6,634 bases of DNA from Gammaproteobacteria bacterium (GCA_026998145.1 JALTRC010000660.1:1-6634); one strand, 5' to 3'. Shown: positions 1-5,943, numbered from the stretch's first letter. The notes: generated from the letters alone by a model not told the origin. Made by a program: numbers and translations.

Positions 1-53
1 CGCCTTACTTCTTTGCCAACAGCGGCAAAGAAGTAAGCAAGAAAACGCCGCCC
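1..53. repeat. Left arm of a perfect 53-bp inverted repeat
   Basis: Positions 1-53 are the exact reverse complement of 561-613. Beyond position 53 identity breaks at two bases (54 and 55), then continues for at least five more. The arm contains a self-complementary 14-bp stem, CTTACTTCTTTGCC with GGCAAAGAAGTAAG, around a 6-nt loop (18-23), flanked by a G+C-rich GGGCGGCG segment on the inner side. Perfect identity here, against clear divergence in the interiors, suggests that this end is under the strongest constraint or was recently homogenised. Confidence 0.9.
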
Positions 54-247
54 CAGCATCTCAGCCCCGCAAAAAGCGCGGGGTGCTCACAAAATAGCAC
101 CCTGAAAACGGGCGCTGCGGAACTCGCGAATTGAAAAGCAAATTCACTCAAACATCCGCAGCCCTGATCCGTTTTCAGCGCACTATTTTGTGACTGAGCT
201 GAGAGGGGAACAAAATCAAAAGCCACTTCGTTTGCCTATTGGCAAAC
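1..247 (-). repeat. Hairpin-rich dispersed repeat, left copy (may continue beyond the window start)
   Basis: This is a nested, imperfectly palindromic element with no credible gene. From the left edge it shows: a perfect 14-bp hairpin (4-17 with 24-37, loop AACAGC); an outer arm at 87-111 that pairs with 169-193 at 22 of 25 positions; an inner perfect 8-bp arm GCTGCGGA (114-121) pairing with TCCGCAGC (155-162); and a 7-bp hairpin GTTTGCC-TATT-GGCAAAC (230-247). Both end hairpins contain TTTGCC/GGCAAA. The core (GGCTGCGGATGT and GCGAGTTCCGCAG on the minus strand) and the 53-bp end recur in opposite orientation at about 405-613. A 73-codon minus-strand frame (5-226) runs through it but is probably spurious, because the other copy reads the shared end in another frame. 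A non-autonomous mobile element of the REP/BIME or MITE kind is the likeliest class (inference). The left boundary is unknown because the window begins inside or at its edge. Confidence 0.8.
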
Positions 248-290
248 ATCAAAGCGTAAGCTGTGTCTTATCTTAGCTTTAACGGTTATC

Positions 291-369
291 GTCATTCCCG
301 CATGCTTCTGGAGGGAACCCACTTATTTTAAAAACACTGGATCCCGGCTCAAAAGCATACCGGGATGAC
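291..369. repeat. GTCATTCC-type imperfect palindromic repeat
   Basis: This 79-bp element begins GTCATTCCCG and ends CGGGATGAC, so its ends are near-complementary. The arms (GCATGCTT near the left, AAAAGCATAC near the right) continue the imperfect palindrome around an A/T-rich centre. It includes CTGGATCCCGG, a typical feature of the short GTCATTCCC...GGGATGAC repeats scattered through many proteobacterial genomes. A related but diverged element lies at 3355-3430. It sits between the two opposed copies of the larger repeat and has no coding potential. The class assignment is by pattern recognition, not a database match. Confidence 0.7.
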
Positions 370-404
370 AGGTGATATGATTTTCCTATTATCATTTACT
401 TGAA

Positions 405-613
405 TCTTGCGGCTCTTTTATCCCGTCTCAGGAACAGCCTGAAATCAGTGAGTGATGAATGGATAAGGGCTGCGGATGTCTGAGCCTGCTTTCTGGCGAG
501 TTCCGCAGACCCCATTCAGCGCTTGCTGATTTCAGGGAACCCGCAGGGCTGTGGATGCCAGGGCGGCGTTTTCTTGCTTACTTCTTTGCCGCTGTTGGCA
601 AAGAAGTAAGGCG
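405..613 (+). repeat. Hairpin-rich dispersed repeat, right copy (inverted relative to the left copy)
   Basis: This copy has the same architecture as 1-247 on the opposite strand. The outer arm at 438-462 pairs with 512-536 at 21 of 25 positions. The inner arm CTGCGGA (470-476) pairs perfectly with TCCGCAG (502-508). The element ends in the 53-bp hairpin-bearing end (561-613; stem 577-590 with 597-610). The outer-arm sequence is unlike that of the left copy although the pairing is kept, so structure is conserved better than sequence. The start near 405 is approximate, set where resemblance to the left copy (GGCT-TTT...CCC-TCTCAG) begins; the end hairpin of the left copy (230-247) is not evident here. 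A 99-codon plus-strand frame (459-758) crosses the element and runs into the 3' end of the hydrolase gene; I do not regard it as a gene. Confidence 0.75.
561..613. repeat. Right arm of the perfect 53-bp inverted repeat
   Basis: This is the exact reverse complement of 1-53, with the hairpin stem CTTACTTCTTTGCC / GGCAAAGAAGTAAG at 577-590 and 597-610 around a 6-nt loop. It lies 67 bp beyond the stop codon of the minus-strand hydrolase gene, so it could act as a transcript-end or RNA-stabilising hairpin for that gene. That role is inference; there is no adjoining T-tract that would make it a classical terminator. Confidence 0.9.
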
Positions 614-680
614 CCAACAGGCGAAACCACAAAACCAAATCTTGCAATACTGCCCCAGTAAACATAAAAAACCCCCAGGC

Positions 681-1451
681 TTAATAGATCAGTACTCTCT
701 CCAACCAACCCATAATACCTTCAAGCATCTCAGCAGTATCCCGTTTATCCGTAAATAAATGATTAGCCTGCGCAATGTCCAGAATACAACTGGCAGAATG
801 AGCCGATGTCATAGCCAGAATCTCATCCGCATTCCGCCCATTAACCAGTTCATCATGCCCTGCTCTGATCGCCATCACCGGCTTATTAAAGCCTTGCAGA
901 TGCTGTTGCATGGAAAACGCCCGAACATTATCCACAAACTGGGGTTTTACCGGATAGTTCTCACCGGCCACATTAATCTGCGCATCCTGTCCGGCTTCCA
1001 GCTGATCCAGCACCCCATCAAAATGATGTAAAACATGGCGGGGTTCGCTGGGGGCTGCAATCGTTACCACCGCTTTACAGCTATCAACCAAAGCGGCCGC
1101 AGCTAGTGCTACCGTGCCCCCCATACTGTGTCCCATCAGGAGTTTGGGTGGTTGATAATGCTGTTTCAGGAATTGAACAGCGGATATAAGATCATCCAGC
1201 ATGGTATCAAAGTTGGTATCGGCAAAATCCCCTTCACTTTTGCCCAGCCCGGTAAAGTCAAAGCGTAATACAGCTATACCCTGCTGGGCCAACCCCCGGC
1301 TGATTCGATGGGTGGTGAGGGTGTTTTTAGTGCAGGTGAAGCAGTGGCACATAATGGCGAAATAGCGGGGTGTGTCGGGTAGTTCCAGACGACCATCCAG
1401 CTGTATACCCTGGGAATTGCGGAATTTTACGGGAATGCTGCGGGTATTCAT
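681..1451 (-). CDS. Alpha/beta hydrolase, stand-alone homologue of the hydrolase half of hydrolase-OsmC fusion proteins
   Basis: This is a cytoplasmic serine hydrolase of the alpha/beta fold; its substrate is unknown. The protein is 256 aa from the ATG chosen here. It has the nucleophile elbow GHSMGG (Ser109), a likely acid in AGHDELV (Asp200) and a likely catalytic His in QANHLFTD (His231). The N-terminal blocks CHCFTCTKNT and VLRFDFTGLGKSEGDF, followed by TNF, are hallmarks I recognise from the N-terminal domain of bifunctional alpha/beta hydrolase/OsmC proteins. The OsmC peroxidase-like domain of those fusions is absent: the frame ends after the hydrolase domain and no OsmC-like sequence follows. 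A GTG five codons upstream (1466) would give 261 aa. Neither start has a clear Shine-Dalgarno sequence; I prefer the ATG because MNTRSIPVKF begins where the family's first strand begins. The gene is divergent from the VPxPA-CTERM gene and followed by the repeat region. No signal peptide is visible. Confidence 0.87.
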   Translation of the reverse strand: MNTRSIPVKFRNSQGIQLDGRLELPDTPRYFAIMCHCFTCTKNTLTTHRISRGLAQQGIAVLRFDFTGLGKSEGDFADTNFDTMLDDLISAVQFLKQHYQPPKLLMGHSMGGTVALAAAALVDSCKAVVTIAAPSEPRHVLHHFDGVLDQLEAGQDAQINVAGENYPVKPQFVDNVRAFSMQQHLQGFNKPVMAIRAGHDELVNGRNADEILAMTSAHSASCILDIAQANHLFTDKRDTAEMLEGIMGWLERVLIY

Positions 1452-1466
1452 TATGGGGGCTTTCAC

Positions 1467-1653
1467 TGGTCTGTTTTCAAAGTGTAAAGAATAGTAGTAA
1501 TGTATAGAGAGATGTCGGCTAATTTTACAGTTTTTTGCTTTTTAAAGTGAAGCTAAAAATAAAAGCTGCTTCTATATCAACCGTTTATCATTTATGGCTG
1601 GATTATTGCATATACCTGTTTATAATTGTGTAAAAATTGTATTAGCACTGAAT
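1467..1653. promoter_or_regulatory. Divergent intergenic region with a candidate -10 for the plus-strand gene
   Basis: This A/T-rich spacer must hold promoters for both the hydrolase (minus) and the exported protein (plus). On the plus strand a consensus TATAAT lies at 1621-1626, about 40 nt before the ribosome binding site, but no good -35 hexamer sits 16-18 bp upstream. TTGCAT at 1606-1611 is too close to pair with it. A small inverted repeat GAAGC (1549-1553) and GCTTC (1568-1572) is present. On the minus strand I see only weak -10-like sequences. No operator is recognisable. Confidence 0.35.
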
Positions 1654-1660
1654 GGAGAGG
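1654..1660 (+). promoter_or_regulatory. Ribosome binding site of the exported VPxPA-CTERM protein
   Basis: The purine-rich GGAGAGG lies 4 nt before an in-frame GTG (1665) and 10 nt before an in-frame ATG (1671). It rules out the longer frame that opens with TTG at 1626, since that start would lie upstream of the Shine-Dalgarno sequence. It does not by itself decide between GTG 1665 and ATG 1671. Confidence 0.65.
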
Positions 1661-1670
1661 TATTGTGCAA

Positions 1671-2441
1671 ATGTTAAATTCAAAAAATCTTACGGCTATC
1701 GCAGGTATTGTGTTGGGTGCACTAAGTGTTCAGTCTCAGGCAGCGGTGACTTTCACTAATTACTCCTATTATGATATTGCTGGATATGCAGGTGATTATA
1801 ATTCAGGTGATTCCGCTCAGTATTTGCCCGGTGCGGTGGATTTGGCGGGCTTCCCTGCAGGTGGTGGTGATTATCAGTCTGTTGAGGCAATTGGTGGAAC
1901 AGTTGAAGCGCCCGAGTATGCCAATGCAGAGTCCGAGGCAAATGTTGATATCGGTAATATTTCCACTTATGGTGGCATAACAAGTATCTATGGGTTTGCT
2001 GATTCTTATGCACTTGCTGGTACAACGGACCCCGCTAATCAGGATGCCTATGCTTATGGGGATGCGGTTATTGATATTGATTTCAATCTGGATAGCGCAT
2101 ATTCCTTTTCATTCTTTAGTGAATGGATGGAAGCCGATGGTAATGCAAATGTTTATTATGAACTGAGTAGCTGGGATACCAATAGCATTGTTTTCAGTAA
2201 CAATATTGTCAATGGTTTCTACAGTGCCTGGGAAACCGGAACTTTGGCGGCAGGAAATTATCGGCTGATTGTTGAGGCCATTTCAGATGCAGATGGCCAG
2301 AATATTAATCTGGGTTCTGGCTCTGCTGCTGGTGATTTCGGACTGGAGCTGACCGCTGTACCTGTACCGGCTGCTGTATGGTTATTCGGTTCAGGTCTTC
2401 TGGGTCTGGCTGGCGTTGCACGACGTAAAAAAGCCGCTTAA
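1671..2441 (+). CDS. Exported protein with C-terminal VPxPA/PEP-CTERM sorting signal
   Basis: This is a secreted or surface protein of unknown specific function, 256 aa. The N-terminus is a signal peptide: a short polar start with a Lys, a hydrophobic stretch (about residues 8-20) and a likely signal-peptidase cleavage near SQA-A (about residue 23-25). The mature region (about 25-228) is acidic and rich in Gly, Ala, Ser, Tyr, Asp and Asn, has no cysteine and looks beta-rich. I recognise no catalytic domain. The C-terminus is a tripartite sorting tag: VPVPA (230-234), a hydrophobic segment AVWLFGSGLLGLAGVA (235-250) and the basic RRKKAA (251-256). In this family exosortase is thought to cut near the motif in the inner membrane and release the protein to the surface or exopolysaccharide matrix. 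No exosortase or polysaccharide gene is in the window. The gene is monocistronic, bounded by its own RBS and a strong terminator. The start could instead be GTG 1665 (two residues longer). Confidence 0.88.
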   Translation: MLNSKNLTAIAGIVLGALSVQSQAAVTFTNYSYYDIAGYAGDYNSGDSAQYLPGAVDLAGFPAGGGDYQSVEAIGGTVEAPEYANAESEANVDIGNISTYGGITSIYGFADSYALAGTTDPANQDAYAYGDAVIDIDFNLDSAYSFSFFSEWMEADGNANVYYELSSWDTNSIVFSNNIVNGFYSAWETGTLAAGNYRLIVEAISDADGQNINLGSGSAAGDFGLELTAVPVPAAVWLFGSGLLGLAGVARRKKAA

Positions 2442-2464
2442 GTCATTAGATTTATAGGGTTACG

Positions 2465-2490
2465 AAAGCCGGGTTTATCCCGGCTTTTTT
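2465..2490 (+). terminator. Rho-independent terminator of the VPxPA-CTERM gene
   Basis: A perfect 9-bp stem AAAGCCGGG (2465-2473) pairs with CCCGGCTTT (2479-2487) around the loop TTTAT, and the 3' arm runs into six consecutive T residues (2485-2490). It begins 23 bp after the stop codon, and separates this gene from yaaA. Confidence 0.92.
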
Positions 2491-2514
2491 GTGTCTATTT
2501 TCTACAGATTGCTT

Positions 2515-2523
2515 TGTTATAAT
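2515..2523 (+). promoter_or_regulatory. Extended -10 promoter of yaaA
   Basis: TGTTATAAT is an extended -10 element (TGN directly before a consensus TATAAT at 2518-2523). The spacing predicts a start point near 2530 and a leader of roughly 20 nt before the ATG at 2551. No strong -35 hexamer is visible at the usual distance, which fits an extended -10 promoter. It lies just 25 bp after the upstream terminator's T-run. In E. coli yaaA belongs to the OxyR regulon; I cannot recognise an OxyR site here with confidence. Confidence 0.6.
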
Positions 2524-2550
2524 GCTTTCTTTTTGTATAGAAGCGTCATT

Positions 2551-3321
2551 ATGCTAATTGTTATTTCCCCTGCCAAGACTCTGGATTATGCGACTCCACC
2601 CAAAACAAAAAGTTTTACTTTGCCAGCTTATCTGGATGATTCACAAGAATTGATTGATCGTTTGCGGCAGTTATCGGCTCTGGATATTGCCGAATTAATG
2701 AAAGTCAGTAGCAAAATTGCTGAGCTGAATTTTGAGCGTTATGAATCATGGAGTAAAGATTTTTCATTCGATAATGCCAAGCAGGCGATTCTGGCTTTTA
2801 AAGGGGATGTTTATACGGGCCTGGATGCAGAGTCATTATCGGTTGCTGATTTAAAATATGCCCAGTCTCATCTGCGTATGTTGTCAGGTTTATATGGTTT
2901 ATTGCGGCCACTGGATTTAATGCAGCCTTACCGGCTGGAAATGGGCACTCGAATTGATAATCCCCGGGGCAAGAATTTGTATGAGTTCTGGGGAACAAAA
3001 ATTACCGAGGGTCTGAACCAGCAGCTCAAAAAAATTAAATCATCTACGCTGATTAATCTGGCTTCCAATGAATACTTTAAAGCGGTAAAACCGGCAGCTT
3101 TACAGGGTGAGATTATTACACCGGCATTTAAGGAATATAAAAACGGCCAGTATAAAATGATAGGCGTTTATGCCAAAAAGGCGCGGGGATTGATGAGTCG
3201 CTTTATTATTCAGAACCGGATAGATAATGTGGATGATCTTCAGCAGTTTGATGTGGATGGTTATGGTTTTAATGGCAAGATGTCAGATGATAAAACCTGG
3301 GTGTTTACTCGTAAGTCATAA
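2551..3321 (+). CDS. yaaA: Peroxide stress resistance protein YaaA (UPF0246/DUF328)
   Basis: This cytoplasmic stress protein is known from E. coli to be induced by OxyR and to protect against hydrogen peroxide by limiting intracellular free iron and hence Fenton damage to DNA. At 256 aa it nearly matches the 258-aa E. coli protein and is collinear with it end to end. Family blocks visible in order: ISPAKTLDY (5-13), AFKGDVYTGL (82-91), LRMLSGLYG (108-116) followed by LRPLDLMQPYRLEMG (118-132), NLASNEYFKAV (169-179) and YAKKARGLMSRFII (207-220). The ATG at 2551 is chosen because MLIVISPAKT aligns with the family N-terminus. The frame is open upstream to 2491 (GTG), but that extension would overlap the promoter and abut the preceding terminator. 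The ribosome binding site is weak (AGAAG). The gene is monocistronic and convergent with polB. No missing key motif is evident. Confidence 0.96.
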   Translation: MLIVISPAKTLDYATPPKTKSFTLPAYLDDSQELIDRLRQLSALDIAELMKVSSKIAELNFERYESWSKDFSFDNAKQAILAFKGDVYTGLDAESLSVADLKYAQSHLRMLSGLYGLLRPLDLMQPYRLEMGTRIDNPRGKNLYEFWGTKITEGLNQQLKKIKSSTLINLASNEYFKAVKPAALQGEIITPAFKEYKNGQYKMIGVYAKKARGLMSRFIIQNRIDNVDDLQQFDVDGYGFNGKMSDDKTWVFTRKS

Positions 3322-3326
3322 GTTGT

Positions 3327-3355
3327 AAGAGCGGTCAGGCAACGGTCTTGTTTTT
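3327..3355 (+). terminator. Weak candidate rho-independent terminator of yaaA
   Basis: AAGAGCG (3327-3333) can pair with CGGTCTT (3343-3349) with one mismatch around a 9-nt loop, followed by GTTTTT. It lies 6 bp after the yaaA stop codon. The stem is short and imperfect, so it may not function. The palindromic repeat that follows could also contribute to transcript ending. Confidence 0.3.
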
Positions 3356-3430
3356 GTCATTCCCACGTAGGCGGAAATCCAGAGTCCTGTCTTATAATGC
3401 ATTCAGATTCATGCTTGCGCAGGAATGACA
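3355..3430. repeat. GTCATTCC-type imperfect palindromic repeat, second example
   Basis: TGTCATTCC (3355-3363) and GGAATGACA (3422-3430) are perfect complementary ends of a 76-bp imperfect palindrome. Interior matches such as GGAAATCCAGAG also resemble the family seen at 291-369 (GTCATTCCC ... GATCCCGG ... GGATGAC). It fills the convergent gap between yaaA and polB, a typical place for such extragenic repeats. The two elements are clearly diverged from each other, so they are not a recent duplication. Confidence 0.65.
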
Positions 3431-3501
3431 TGAGAGCTTATGAAACGAGGCTGTAAATTTTACTGTGTTGCGAATCCACGGTATTTTAGACGTAAACTGT
3501 T

Positions 3502-3539
3502 TTATTTAAGAATTAATCAGAGCCTCCTTAATTAAATAA
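3502..3539. other. A/T-rich inverted repeat across the polB stop codon
   Basis: TTATTTAA (3502-3509) pairs with TTAAATAA (3532-3539), and an inner TTAA pair extends the stem beyond a 3-nt bulge. The 11-nt loop carries GGAGG on the minus strand, right after the polB TAA. The stem is all A/T, so it would be thermally weak. It might mark a transcript end between the two convergent genes, but it lacks the G/C stem of a standard terminator. Confidence 0.25.
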
Positions 3540-5897
3540 GTTGTACTGTTTCTGGCAGATTTTTTCCATGGAACTGTTCATTACACTCAATATCGTGTCG
3601 GCGATTGGTGTTAGCTGCTTGTCGATATAATGTTGATAATCGAGTCTTGAAGTCTGGCATTCCAGTGTTTCCGGGCCACTTAGTGTCATAACATATTCAA
3701 TCCAGCCGGGTGTTTGATAACGGCTGGGTTGATGATGTTCCTTAAAATAATGTTCCGCCTTAATAGCGGCCCGCGCGTGGGGTGGAATGTTTTTATTATA
3801 ATTGTTGAGCTTTTGTCTGAGTCGTTTTCGATAGACTAATTTATTATCATATTTACCCTGTTGCAGGGCGCTTACGGTTTGTTGAATATAGTCCTGATAG
3901 GGTTCGTCATTAAAAATTTTTTCATACAGTTTTTGCTGAAATTCCCGGGCCAGTAATGTCCAGTCAGAACGCACGGATTCCAGTCCTTTAAATACAATGT
4001 GAGTTTTATTGGCCGTTGTTTTCAGGCCCGCATAACGTTTTTTACTGCCTTTCTCCGAGCCGCGGATGGTCGGCATAAAGAAGCGTTTATAGTGAGTTTC
4101 ATATTCCATTTCCAGAAAAGAAGGCACCCCGTAGCTGCTCTGTATGTGTTGTTCCCAATACTGATTGATATGCCTGATAAGCTGGTTACCGATGATGTCG
4201 GCCTGTTGGCTGGTTTTCTGTGAATTTAATGAAACAAAAATAGAGTCAGTATCTCCGTAAATCACATCATAGCCCTGTTCTTCAATCAGTCTTGCGGTTG
4301 TTTGCATAATTTCATGACCACGCAAGGTGATAGAGCTGGTCAGTCGGCTATCGTGAATGCGGCAGCCGGGGGTTCCCAGTACCCCGTAAAATGAATTCAT
4401 AATAATTTTTATGGCCTGTGACAGGGCCATGTTTTTTTCCTGTTTGGCTCTGTCTCTTGCTGACCATAGTTCCCTGATGATATCCGGTAGAATATAGTCA
4501 GTTTTGGAAAATCGAGCTCCATTGAATCCGGGAATGGTTTGATGCTCTGGTTGTGTTTTGGCCATTATTCGAGCATAGGGGTCTATATGGAAGGTGAGTA
4601 TAATGCTGGGGTACAGGCTTTTATAATCCAGCACCAGTACGCTGTTATGCAGGCCGGGTTTTGAATCCATAACATAGCCGCCGGGGGCTGATGTGTCGCC
4701 GGTATGGTCGCCTATATTGGGTGCTATATAGCCTTTTCTGTGTAGTCTGGGCAGATATAGATTATCAAAAGCGGCGACAGAGCCCCCTACACGATCCATT
4801 TCCAGTCCTGTCAGTCTTGCCCGTTCAATGGCAAAGTGAATCAGCTCTGCCTGTTCAAAAATATCCCATACCAGTTTACAGTCCTCCAGGTTGTAGGCAG
4901 CCAGTTGTGTTTTATTGTTTTTGAATAACTGCTGTATTTCCCTGGCTTTGTGTAAAGGGTCCTGTGTATTATTATTTTTGATTAATTTTCCACGATTTAA
5001 TAATTTCTGGCTAACAGATTCAAGGGAGAAGCTGTCGAAATGATAGGTGGCACTTTTAAGTGTATCTATGCCATCGAGTACAATGCGGCCGGGAATTAAC
5101 AGAAAATAATGTTCTGTTTCAGTGTGTGCCTTGCGCCAGATAGCGACTGCATTGTCACGCCCGATGGTGAAAGAAATTTTATGCTCTTCAAATTTTTTCT
5201 GTAAAAAACGAAAATCAAAATTGACTAGATTCCAGCCAATTAAAATATCCGGGTTAATTTTATGAATCCAGTGTAAAAAATGCCTGAGTAAATCGCCGCT
5301 GTGGGCAAAGTATTCAATATTATTTTTGCAATCTTTGGAATTCTCCTGTGCCATCATCAGGGTAATTGAATGTTGCGTGTTATAGAGCGATATGGAAAAT
5401 AAAGCGTTAGTTTGATAATCCGTTTCAATGTCGATGGATAGCAGTTTTAAATCCGGCTGATAATTGCATGGCTTAAGCTGAGGGTTATTGAAGTAATGGC
5501 TATTATCGCTCGCCAGAATACTCACATCGGCTGTAATAAACCGCTCAGTAAGAAAGCGTTCTGTTGGGCGAATGTCGGTTTCAAAGCAGGGGATGGAAGC
5601 CTGTGCCAGGCGATCCCTTGCATTATAAAATGTGTACTGGGATTTAAAATAGATGGCGGCAACGGGAATGTTTTTAAAGGTTTTTAAGGACAGTTTTCGA
5701 AATTCAATATTGCTGATATTGGCAAGAATTTTTCCGGCTTTTTCCATATCAGACTGGTGAATAAACATGACAGCTGTCTGTTTATCTATGCTGATCTTAA
5801 TCGGTCCCTGATCACTGCTTAGCCAGAAAGTTAATTCAATGCCCGATGGGGAATCCCGGTACTGTCGGGTGAGTAGAAATGCATGTATAGGGGGCAT
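3528..5897 (-). CDS. polB: DNA polymerase II (family B, PolB)
   Basis: This is a DNA-directed DNA polymerase with 3'-5' proofreading, involved in E. coli in replication restart and translesion synthesis as part of the SOS response. The protein is 789 aa, against 783 in E. coli, and is collinear throughout. Exonuclease motifs are intact: Exo I SIDIET (Asp156, Glu158), Exo II GWNLVNFDFR (Asp228) and Exo III YNLEDC (Tyr335, Asp339). Polymerase motifs are intact: A LDYKSLYPSII (Asp424), B KIIMNSFYGVLGT (497-509) and C YGDTDS (Asp549, Asp551), followed by KKRYAG (619-624). The N-terminus AFLLTRQYRDSPSGIELTFW matches the family; the C-terminal QYNLFN resembles the QLGLF end of E. coli Pol II, which corresponds to the clamp-binding tail. 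The ATG start has no good Shine-Dalgarno sequence. The gene is co-directional with the upstream HemN-like gene, 151 bp away, and convergent with yaaA. I see no LexA box upstream. Confidence 0.98.
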   Translation of the reverse strand: MPPIHAFLLTRQYRDSPSGIELTFWLSSDQGPIKISIDKQTAVMFIHQSDMEKAGKILANISNIEFRKLSLKTFKNIPVAAIYFKSQYTFYNARDRLAQASIPCFETDIRPTERFLTERFITADVSILASDNSHYFNNPQLKPCNYQPDLKLLSIDIETDYQTNALFSISLYNTQHSITLMMAQENSKDCKNNIEYFAHSGDLLRHFLHWIHKINPDILIGWNLVNFDFRFLQKKFEEHKISFTIGRDNAVAIWRKAHTETEHYFLLIPGRIVLDGIDTLKSATYHFDSFSLESVSQKLLNRGKLIKNNNTQDPLHKAREIQQLFKNNKTQLAAYNLEDCKLVWDIFEQAELIHFAIERARLTGLEMDRVGGSVAAFDNLYLPRLHRKGYIAPNIGDHTGDTSAPGGYVMDSKPGLHNSVLVLDYKSLYPSIILTFHIDPYARIMAKTQPEHQTIPGFNGARFSKTDYILPDIIRELWSARDRAKQEKNMALSQAIKIIMNSFYGVLGTPGCRIHDSRLTSSITLRGHEIMQTTARLIEEQGYDVIYGDTDSIFVSLNSQKTSQQADIIGNQLIRHINQYWEQHIQSSYGVPSFLEMEYETHYKRFFMPTIRGSEKGSKKRYAGLKTTANKTHIVFKGLESVRSDWTLLAREFQQKLYEKIFNDEPYQDYIQQTVSALQQGKYDNKLVYRKRLRQKLNNYNKNIPPHARAAIKAEHYFKEHHQPSRYQTPGWIEYVMTLSGPETLECQTSRLDYQHYIDKQLTPIADTILSVMNSSMEKICQKQYNLFN

Positions 5898-5943
5898 GGC
5901 TTTAGTAGTGAAGCGTTGTATTGTCTCTATAAAATTCCTTTAC

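Noticed and set aside
5..226. 73-codon minus-strand frame in the left repeat
   Set aside because: It lies wholly inside the nested palindrome and has no ribosome binding site I can support; composition follows the repeat structure.
1..613. CRISPR array or integron attachment array
   Set aside because: There are only two copies in opposite orientation with long, unequal interiors; no regular direct repeats or spacers.
660..680. Possible terminator after the hydrolase (GCCTGGGGGTTTTTT on the minus strand)
   Set aside because: There is a T-run after a G-rich stretch, but I find no complementary upstream arm, so no hairpin can be supported.
459..758. 99-codon plus-strand frame starting in the right repeat
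   Set aside because: It runs through a hairpin repeat and over the antisense of the hydrolase 3' end. The shared 53-bp end is in a different frame from the left copy, so there is no sign of protein-level conservation.
1626..1670. Longer start (TTG) for the VPxPA-CTERM protein
   Set aside because: It would begin upstream of the GGAGAGG ribosome binding site and place 15 non-signal-like residues before the signal peptide.
2491..2550. 20-codon N-terminal extension of YaaA from GTG 2491
   Set aside because: It overlaps the extended -10 promoter and adjoins the terminator; the YaaA family starts at MLIVISPAKT.
3517..3527. AGGAGG-like ribosome binding site just after the polB stop on the minus strand
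   Set aside because: No ATG, GTG or TTG with an open frame follows at a usable distance; the next in-frame codons reach a stop almost at once.
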